From NCBI GenBank assembly GCA_031266635.1, contig JAISAN010000038.1:1-9425 (forward strand): 9,425 nt of DNA, read 5' to 3'. The DNA is from Treponema sp. (lineage in GTDB: Bacteria > Spirochaetota > Spirochaetia > Treponematales > Breznakiellaceae). The position numbers and the translations under genes were made by a program. Position 1 is the stretch's first letter; each line of letters opens with the position of its first letter. Shown here piece after piece: positions 1 to 3,722 of this stretch. The notes beneath the pieces are model-generated. The model saw only the letters and a list, made by a program, of their open reading frames with translations, was not told the DNA's origin and made no database searches.

Positions 1-3
1 ATG

Positions 4-39
4 AAAAAAAACCCGGAACCATTACTGTTCCGGGTTTTT
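4..39 (-). terminator. Rho-independent terminator of the tRNA-Gly gene
   Basis: The arms ACCCGGAAC (11-19) and GTTCCGGGT (27-35) are perfect reverse complements around a 7-base loop. The pairing continues through A/T pairs on the outside (7-10 with 36-39). Read on the minus strand, the hairpin is followed by a run of seven or more T, as expected for intrinsic termination. It begins about 10 bases past the tRNA 3' end. Because there are also T's on the plus-strand side, it could stop transcription from the left as well. Confidence 0.9.
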
Positions 40-49
40 CGCTGCTGAA

Positions 50-121
50 AGCGGGAAACGGGAGTCGGACCCGCGACATCGACCTTGGCAAGGTCGCGCT
101 CTACCACTGAGCTATTCCCGC
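50..121 (-). tRNA. tRNA-Gly (anticodon GCC)
   Basis: The minus strand folds into a full cloverleaf. The 7-bp acceptor stem is GCGGGAA with TTCCCGC, the D-stem is GCTC/GAGC with loop AGTGGTA, and the anticodon stem is CGACC/GGTCG with loop TTGCCAA. The anticodon GCC lies at plus positions 87-89. The T-stem is GCGGG/CCCGT with a terminal G-U pair. Position 50 gives discriminator U, which is usual for bacterial tRNA-Gly. CCA is not encoded (the next bases are TTC), so it must be added by nucleotidyltransferase. The tRNA reads GGC and GGU glycine codons. One oddity is the T-loop, TCCGACT, which has C where nearly all elongator tRNAs have U55. All stems are otherwise intact, so a functional gene is likely. 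Confidence 0.97.
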
Positions 122-148
122 AGATTGAACAAGTCGTTTTTAGCGCTT

Positions 149-178
149 GTTGTTCAGAAACTTCAGTTTCTGAACAAC
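149..178. repeat. Hairpin repeat copy 1 (perfect 13-bp stem, TTCA loop)
   Basis: The arms GTTGTTCAGAAAC (149-161) and GTTTCTGAACAAC (166-178) are exact reverse complements around the four-base loop TTCA. The inner core reads AACTTCAGTT, and the 28-base unit 150-177 starts with TTGT and ends with ACAA. The same core and ends recur in copy 3 (3667-3694) with a different stem. It has no T-run on either side, so it is not a standard terminator. On the minus strand it lies directly downstream of a consensus -10 box, so it would sit at the 5' end of the tRNA-Gly precursor. Confidence 0.85.
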
Positions 179-181
179 TCT

Positions 182-187
182 ATTATA
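182..187 (-). promoter_or_regulatory. Candidate -10 box for tRNA-Gly
   Basis: The plus strand reads ATTATA, giving a perfect TATAAT on the minus strand about 60 bases upstream of the tRNA 5' end. No good -35 is seen at 16-18 bases; the nearest T-rich match, TTCAAA (208-213), is 20 bases away. A start site 6-8 bases downstream would fall at about 174-176, inside hairpin copy 1, leaving a leader of roughly 50 bases for RNase P to remove. An alternative is the extended -10 at 224-232. This is inferred from sequence alone. Confidence 0.4.
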
Positions 188-399
188 GATTTCCGCCAAA
201 CGGTATTTTTGAAAATCTGCACCATCATATCACAAAAAAAATTTTTAGGGAACCCCCTGGAACCGTTTTATGGCGATTCTTCTTCGCCTTGTTCGAATTT
301 GTGGAAAATTTCTTAAAATTCTCCCCTCTGATCGTGTTTACAAAGCTGGCATTTAACCGCTTTTCTATCGAATTTTAATCCCAAGCCCGTTGAAAAATC

Positions 400-419
400 A
401 ACCGGTTTTGAAACCGGTT
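400..419. promoter_or_regulatory. Tandem AACCGGTT palindrome, possible operator
   Basis: Two copies of the self-complementary octamer AACCGGTT (400-407 and 412-419) are separated by TTGA, with centres 12 bases apart. The whole block is also an inverted repeat of nine-base arms around TG. A possible promoter overlaps it: TTGAAA (408-413) lies at and inside the second octamer, and GAAAAT (432-437) follows 18 bases later. A protein bound here would therefore cover the -35 of the 559-1056 gene. The octamer also occurs by chance inside coding sequence (for example in secD), so the evidence is the tandem spacing rather than the word itself. Confidence 0.35.
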
Positions 420-459
420 CAATTATATTGAGAAAATACCGGAACTGTCAAGGTAAAAT
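408..459 (+). promoter_or_regulatory. Possible promoter region for the 559-1056 gene
   Basis: Two weak options are visible. TTGAAA (408-413) with GAAAAT (432-437) has an 18-base spacer. TAAAAT (454-459) is a good -10, but its best upstream partner TTGAGA (428-433) is 20 bases away. Neither is a clean consensus pair. A start near 445 or 466 would leave an untranslated leader of roughly 90-115 bases. Confidence 0.25.
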
Positions 460-558
460 GAGGTTTTCATTCGCGGCAGGGGCCGATACCCACGAACCCG
501 CTCGCGGAAAAACTACAGTTCAAACCAGGAAAAGCCGATACCTTAAAAGGAGGGTTCT

Positions 559-1056
559 ATGACAAAACGATGTTCTCTGGCGGCTGTGCTGATAGCTGTT
601 TTTACGGTTTTTCCCCTTTCCGCCGCCACGGTTTCCTTTATGGTCATTGAATCGGGCCTTCCGGAAGAGAGCGGTTCCAGTTCCTGGTCAAATCTTTGGG
701 AAAGCGGCCTTTTGGATGTTTTTTTCGATGCCGGCCATATTGTCAGCAATGCCCCTGTCAAACGGCTGGGAATAAAACCCCGGCAGACCTTCCCCGATGA
801 AGCGAAGAATGAGCTTGATGAAGCGGCGGCGGGAGGGGTCGATTATTTCATTCTGGCCCTGCTGGATTATCCGCCGCCGGGGGGAAATGAAATACCCCGG
901 CCCCGGAATATTATCCTCCGGGTTTTCAGGATCAGTCCATACCGTTTTCTCCATGAACAGCAATATACCGGTCCGGGAGCCGCAAATATGGGGGATGAAT
1001 TTACAAATATAAAACGATCCGTCCGGGGATTGATTCCGCACCTGGCGGATAAATAG
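559..1056 (+). CDS. Secreted protein of unknown function (165 aa)
   Basis: I do not recognise a named family. The N-terminus is a clear signal peptide: Lys3-Arg4, then a hydrophobic stretch at about residues 7-20, with SAA (21-23) as a probable signal peptidase I site. There is no lipobox cysteine in that region, so the product should be exported to the periplasm rather than lipidated. The mature part starts with a beta-like VSFMVIE strand. A middle segment rich in hydrophobic and aromatic residues follows (about 46-62, LWESGLLDVFFDAGHIVSN), then an Asp/Glu-rich helix and another strand (VDYFILALLDY, 94-104). Alternating strands and helices followed by GGVDYFILALL loosely resemble small outer-membrane accessory domains of the CsgG/LpoB type, but this is only a guess. 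The start is supported by AGGAGG at 548-553, five bases upstream. The next gene follows after 24 bases, so the two are probably co-transcribed and may work together in the envelope. Confidence 0.85.
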   Translation: MTKRCSLAAVLIAVFTVFPLSAATVSFMVIESGLPEESGSSSWSNLWESGLLDVFFDAGHIVSNAPVKRLGIKPRQTFPDEAKNELDEAAAGGVDYFILALLDYPPPGGNEIPRPRNIILRVFRISPYRFLHEQQYTGPGAANMGDEFTNIKRSVRGLIPHLADK

Positions 1057-1080
1057 CGTCTGTCCATTAGGAGTATCGAC

Positions 1081-2418
1081 ATGAAAAACCGTATCATAGC
1101 ATGTATAACGGCGGCTCTGCTGGTTTTGACCGGCGCTTCGGTATGGGAAGGCGCTGCCTCCATAGCCCCTCTGGGGGATCTTCCCGGTGATGGTTTTTAT
1201 GCGGCGACCAATTCATTTCCCCGGAACACGGTGGTGGATGTTACCAATCTGGAGACAGGCCAGTCTATCCGGGTTATTGTAGTTACGGGGCTGGAGACGC
1301 CGGGGCTGCTGGCGGTCCTTTCCCAGGACGCGGCGGAGAAGATTGGCATCCGTTCCCGGTCTATTGGCCGGATCAGGATGACCCAGCCTTCCGATCCGGT
1401 GGCCTTTGCCCGCTTTACCGAAGGGCTCGATTCCAGCGGCGACCCCGATTACGATCCCCGGGCGCTGGTAAACGCCGATCCCCTGGCCCAAAGTTATACC
1501 CAAAGCCCGGCGGCCCCCCTGACGGAAAACCCTTCCGTCCCGGAGCCCGCCGCCGGTGATACCGGGGCCGGAAGCGCCGAATCTATTGACCCCTGGTATG
1601 ATGAAATTGTAGATATTCCTGATTATTTTAGCCCCTCCGCCGCTTCGGAGACGGACGAAGGGATAGCCCGGGAAGAAACCCCGGTATATGTCCCGGAAGA
1701 GGAGAGCCCGGCGGCGGCTTATGATCCCTGGGCCAGCCCCTCCGGCGGGGAGACGGCGGAGGCTGAGGAACCGGAAGCCCCGGAGACAAATCAGCCCCCC
1801 CGCTGGGAAGACGAGCCGGGCCTGAATATCGCCGAAGAGCCGAATGTATCCTCCATTGATGAGGATGAGCCTGCGGAACCGCAGGCGGTAACAGCCCGGC
1901 CGGAACCTGATGGCGAAGGGGAATATGAATACGGTTTTGTTCCCGCCGAGGAACGCCCCCCGGAAGCTTCCCCTGTGTATGAAATACCCCCGGAACTGGT
2001 TATAGCGCCTATCCCGGAGGGAACTTTTGTTGAGCCGAAGGCCGAATCCGAACCGGTTATGGATGAATCCCTGTTTGTGGACCCCCTGGGGAACGCCCCT
2101 CCCGCATCCACGGCGCTAATTCCTGAAACGCCTCCGGTCCATCCTCTGCCGGACATTTTCTCCGTACCCATGATAAGCAGCCTGGAGCGGGGCAAATATT
2201 ATCTCCAGATTGGCGCGTTCAACCGGACCGAATCGGTGGAATCCATGATTGGTAAAGTAGGGAACGGCTACCCCCTGGCGGTACAAAACGGCGGCACTGC
2301 GGAAAAACCCCTGTACCGCCTGCTTATCGGCCCGGTGAACCTGGGGGAAAGCGGGGCCCTGTTACAGCGTTTCAAAAGTATCGGCTATGGCGATGTATTT
2401 GTGCGGAGTGGAAGCTGA
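1081..2418 (+). CDS. RlpA-like secreted protein with degenerate double-psi barrel and C-terminal SPOR domain
   Basis: This 445-residue exported protein has three parts. A signal peptide covers about residues 1-25; it has no lipobox, so the product is not a lipoprotein. Residues 38-100 match the second half of the RlpA double-psi barrel, with VTNLETGQSIRV followed by LSQDAAEKIGI and GRIRM. The usual upstream barrel half, the catalytic-type histidine (AAH, here AAT) and the aspartate of DRGP (here TGLETPG) are absent. Residues ~120-368 form a long Pro/Glu/Ala-rich, acidic and probably disordered linker. Residues 369-445 form a SPOR domain, with YYLQIGAF (373-380), YRLLIGPVN and GYGDVFVR. SPOR domains bind glycan strands stripped of stem peptides at the division septum. 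The likely role is a septal peptidoglycan-binding protein, probably not an active lytic transglycosylase. TTAGGAG (1067-1073) supports the start. The stop codon lies within hairpin copy 2. From memory, T. pallidum also has an RlpA gene near rubredoxin. Confidence 0.85.
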   Translation: MKNRIIACITAALLVLTGASVWEGAASIAPLGDLPGDGFYAATNSFPRNTVVDVTNLETGQSIRVIVVTGLETPGLLAVLSQDAAEKIGIRSRSIGRIRMTQPSDPVAFARFTEGLDSSGDPDYDPRALVNADPLAQSYTQSPAAPLTENPSVPEPAAGDTGAGSAESIDPWYDEIVDIPDYFSPSAASETDEGIAREETPVYVPEEESPAAAYDPWASPSGGETAEAEEPEAPETNQPPRWEDEPGLNIAEEPNVSSIDEDEPAEPQAVTARPEPDGEGEYEYGFVPAEERPPEASPVYEIPPELVIAPIPEGTFVEPKAESEPVMDESLFVDPLGNAPPASTALIPETPPVHPLPDIFSVPMISSLERGKYYLQIGAFNRTESVESMIGKVGNGYPLAVQNGGTAEKPLYRLLIGPVNLGESGALLQRFKSIGYGDVFVRSGS

Positions 2419-2453
2419 GTTTTTCCAAAAATTGAAGTTTTGGAAAAACTCAG
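2415..2453. repeat. Hairpin repeat copy 2 (16-bp stem) overlapping a stop codon
   Basis: The arms CTGAGTTTTTCCAAAA (2415-2430) and TTTTGGAAAAACTCAG (2438-2453) are perfect reverse complements around the loop ATTGAAG. On the minus strand the centre reads AACTTCAATT, one base different from the core of copies 1 and 3, so this copy is inverted relative to them and has a longer, unrelated stem. The left arm contains the TGA stop (2416-2418) of the SPOR gene. No T-run follows the stem on either strand, so a classical terminator is unlikely, although a strong hairpin here may protect the 3' end of the mRNA. Confidence 0.8.
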
Positions 2454-2469
2454 TTGAGACATAAATCCC

Positions 2470-2488
2470 GTTTCCGGACAACTCTATT
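2470..2488. repeat. Half copy of the hairpin repeat
   Basis: The 19 bases GTTTCCGGACAACTCTATT match 166-184 (GTTTCTGAACAACTCTATT) at 17 of 19 positions. In copy 1 this is the right arm plus the seven bases after it. The matching left arm is missing here, so the fold is lost. The shared CTCTATT tail shows that the repeat unit extends beyond the stem. Copy 2 lies just 16 bases to the left, so this may be the remnant of an older copy. Confidence 0.6.
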
Positions 2489-2514
2489 GCTTTTTTCCCG
2501 TTTTCATCTAAAAA
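2487..2514 (+). promoter_or_regulatory. Weak candidate promoter for rubredoxin
   Basis: TTGCTT (2487-2492) and TAAAAA (2509-2514) are separated by 16 bases, and the region is AT-rich. A small inverted repeat (ATCTA 2506-2510, TAGAT 2515-2519) overlaps the -10. Start of transcription would be near 2521, giving a ~40-base leader before the rubredoxin start. The 143-base gap after the SPOR gene, filled with repeat elements, makes a separate promoter plausible. Confidence 0.25.
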
Positions 2515-2561
2515 TAGATTAGGGCTTGAGCTTTTCCCAAAACATTGAGGAGATAATATTT

Positions 2562-2723
2562 ATGAAGAAATATGTTTGTGATGTATGCGGTTATATTTAC
2601 GATCCTGAACAGGGCGATCCTCAGGGCGGCGTCAAGCCGGGAACGGCCTTTGAAGATATACCGGAGGACTGGGTCTGTCCCACCTGCGGGGTGGGGAAAG
2701 ATTCCTTTTCCCTAGGAGTTTAG
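2562..2723 (+). CDS. Rubredoxin
   Basis: The 53-residue product has the usual rubredoxin length and both metal-binding knuckles: CDVCG (Cys6, Cys9) near the N-terminus and CPTCG (Cys39, Cys42) near the C-terminus. The four cysteines hold one iron in a redox centre. The family core is complete, with YVCDVCGYIYDPEQGDP and GTAFEDIPEDWVCP. Rubredoxins are cytoplasmic one-electron carriers. In treponemes and other anaerobes they can feed superoxide reductase (neelaredoxin) or oxygen-reducing flavoproteins, so oxidative-stress defence is the likely role. The ATG at 2562 is chosen because GAGGAG (2547-2552) lies nine bases upstream. An in-frame ATG at 2526 would add 12 residues foreign to the family and has no good ribosome site. 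Only five bases separate it from the next gene. Confidence 0.97.
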   Translation: MKKYVCDVCGYIYDPEQGDPQGGVKPGTAFEDIPEDWVCPTCGVGKDSFSLGV

Positions 2724-2728
2724 ATTCT

Positions 2729-3019
2729 ATGCTGCCCCGGGCGGATTTTATCTTTACCATTGGTTATGACGGTCCCTCGGCGGTGGTGGATAATCAGGCA
2801 AAAAAACGCTATGGCGCCCTTTCTACCAGGGAGCTGGCGGAGCGCGGCCTTTTTCGGGCCGCGTACTCCTCGGCGGTTTATTCAAAAGATCCCCGGGAAC
2901 TGGAAACCGTGGTGGAGATATACAATAAAACCGCCGGCGCTTCCCTGACCGTCAATTCCCCCCTGGAACGCCTGTTTGGCGTGTTCCCCGTAGAAGTTAA
3001 ACGGGCTATCGTCCTGTAA
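2729..3019 (+). CDS. Small conserved-looking protein of unknown function (96 aa)
   Basis: I recognise no domain. The product has no signal peptide and no membrane segment, so it should be cytoplasmic. It opens with a beta strand and glycine turn (ADFIFTIGYDGPSAVVD, residues 5-21). A basic stretch and helix follow (KKRYGALSTRELAERGLFRAA), then a second helix (PRELETVVEIYNKTAG, 55-70) and a C-terminal strand-like tail (VEVKRAIVL). It contains no cysteines or metal motif. It starts five bases after the rubredoxin stop, and its ribosome site TAGGAG (2713-2718) lies inside the rubredoxin gene, so the two are almost certainly co-translated. From memory, T. pallidum has an uncharacterised gene next to rubredoxin, so this may be a lineage-specific rubredoxin neighbour. 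Codon use matches the other genes, which supports a real gene. Confidence 0.85.
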   Translation: MLPRADFIFTIGYDGPSAVVDNQAKKRYGALSTRELAERGLFRAAYSSAVYSKDPRELETVVEIYNKTAGASLTVNSPLERLFGVFPVEVKRAIVL

Positions 3020-3145
3020 AGCGGCAATTCTTTAAGCGCCGGGGACCTTCTGGCTTTCATTCCTCCTGTTTCATATTTTCCGGGCGCGGGGCGTGTGCTG
3101 CATTTTTTGAGTAACAGCCCTTTAGACTGTCTTTTCTGCGCCTAC

Positions 3146-3174
3146 TTGACCCTGTTTTTTTCTTTTGATAGGCT
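3146..3174 (+). promoter_or_regulatory. Candidate promoter of the yajC-secDF-ispH-valS block
   Basis: TTGACC (3146-3151) is a near-consensus -35. At 17 bases it is followed by TAGGCT (3169-3174), which keeps only the T, A and final T of the -10. The word CTACTTGA occurs twice, at 3142-3149 and 3173-3180, 31 bases apart, so it overlaps both elements. The gap 3020-3213 has no gene and no convincing terminator, and it is the only large gap before the operon, so a promoter is expected here. The exact boxes are uncertain. Confidence 0.35.
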
Positions 3175-3213
3175 ACTTGAACAATCTATCACTTTTTTTA
3201 AGGAAGTTTTTGT

Positions 3214-3618
3214 ATGAATTCATTCATGTTCTCCCTTCTCATGGCAAATCAACAGACAGACGGAGCGGCTCCGGGGCCTGGCGGTTTTATTACCAGCCTC
3301 ATTCCTTTCGCGGCGATTATCGCCATTTTCTATTTTCTCATTATCCGGCCCCAGAACAAAAAGCAGAAGGAAACCCAGAAGATGCTGTCGGCCCTCAAAA
3401 AGGGGGATAAAATCGTTACCATCGGGGGAATCCACGGGGTGATCCAGAACGTCAAGGAAAGTTCCGTTATTGTGAAGGTAGACGAAAGCACCAAACTTGA
3501 GTTCAGCCGCAGCGCCATTTCCGGGGTTGAGGCCGCCGCCAAAGAGGAAAAGACCGAAAAAATCGAGGAAAAATCAGCCGGGGGCTCCGAAAACGCGGGT
3601 TCCACGGAAGAAAAATGA
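3214..3618 (+). CDS. yajC: YajC, Sec translocase accessory subunit
   Basis: This 134-residue inner-membrane protein associates with SecD and SecF and through them with the SecYEG channel. It has a short N-terminal segment, one transmembrane helix (about 26-44) and the family signature FLIIRPQNKKQKE straight after it. The cytoplasmic domain follows, with LKKGDKIVTIGGIHGVI (61-77). The C-terminal ~30 residues (about 105-134) are a Lys/Glu-rich, probably disordered tail, making it slightly longer than the common ~110-residue form. AAGGAAG (3200-3206), seven bases before the ATG, supports the start. It is the first gene of the housekeeping block, and secD follows after 104 bases that contain hairpin copy 3. 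Confidence 0.96.
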   Translation: MNSFMFSLLMANQQTDGAAPGPGGFITSLIPFAAIIAIFYFLIIRPQNKKQKETQKMLSALKKGDKIVTIGGIHGVIQNVKESSVIVKVDESTKLEFSRSAISGVEAAAKEEKTEKIEEKSAGGSENAGSTEEK

Positions 3619-3666
3619 ACCGCCTGAGCGGCGGGGTATAGGCCCGGGATATTTTTCGTTAAAGAC

Positions 3667-3694
3667 TTGTCCGCGAACTTCAGTTGGCGGACAA
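3667..3694. repeat. Hairpin repeat copy 3 between yajC and secD
   Basis: The arms TTGTCCGC (3667-3674) and GCGGACAA (3687-3694) pair perfectly. A G/G mismatch follows, then AAC/GTT around loop TTCA. The 28-base length, the TTGT...ACAA ends and the AACTTCAGTT centre are identical to copy 1 (150-177). The four inner stem bases differ, at two of them on both strands, and pairing is retained. It lies in the only non-coding gap inside the yajC-secD-secF run, with no T-run after it, so transcription probably reads through. Confidence 0.8.
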
Positions 3695-3722
3695 ATTCCG
3701 CTAAAAAATTTGGAGCAAAGAC

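Larger units (their letters stand above)
122..558. other. Non-coding divergent gap between tRNA-Gly and the first protein gene
   Basis: This is an AT-rich stretch of about 440 bases with no convincing gene on either strand. It holds a perfect 13-bp hairpin (149-178), a consensus -10 box facing the tRNA (182-187) and a weaker extended -10 on the same strand (224-232, TGATATGAT in minus reading). There is also a small GGCGA/TCGCC stem (272-288), a tandem AACCGGTT palindrome (400-419) and a short ORF that overlaps the next start codon (458-562). The nine-base word GCCGATACC occurs twice (482-490 and 534-542). The remainder shows no recognisable structure. Its location between divergently read genes suggests it carries both promoters. 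Confidence 0.7.

Noticed and set aside
149..178. Hairpin copy 1 as an intrinsic terminator
   Set aside because: No T-run follows it on either strand. The tRNA terminator is at 4-39 and no gene ends into this hairpin.
85..378. Open frame of 97 codons on the plus strand
   Set aside because: It begins inside the tRNA-Gly gene, runs through the hairpin and AT-rich gap, has no ribosome site and no protein-like composition.
1791..2195. Ser/Gly-rich minus-strand frame of 134 codons
   Set aside because: It is the complement of the Pro/Glu-rich linker of the SPOR protein; low complexity explains the absence of stops.
2526..2561. Upstream start for rubredoxin adding 12 residues
   Set aside because: The extra residues are not part of the family, and GAGGAG is correctly placed only for the ATG at 2562.
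2878..3060. 60-codon minus-strand frame preceded by a perfect AGGAGG
   Set aside because: The AGGAGG is only one base from the ATG, too close to serve as a ribosome site. The frame lies mostly antisense to the 96-residue gene and the peptide looks random.
3081..3107. GC-rich segment followed by six T after the 96-residue gene, as a terminator
   Set aside because: The only stem is about four pairs with a G-T wobble and is several bases away from the T-run; too weak to call.
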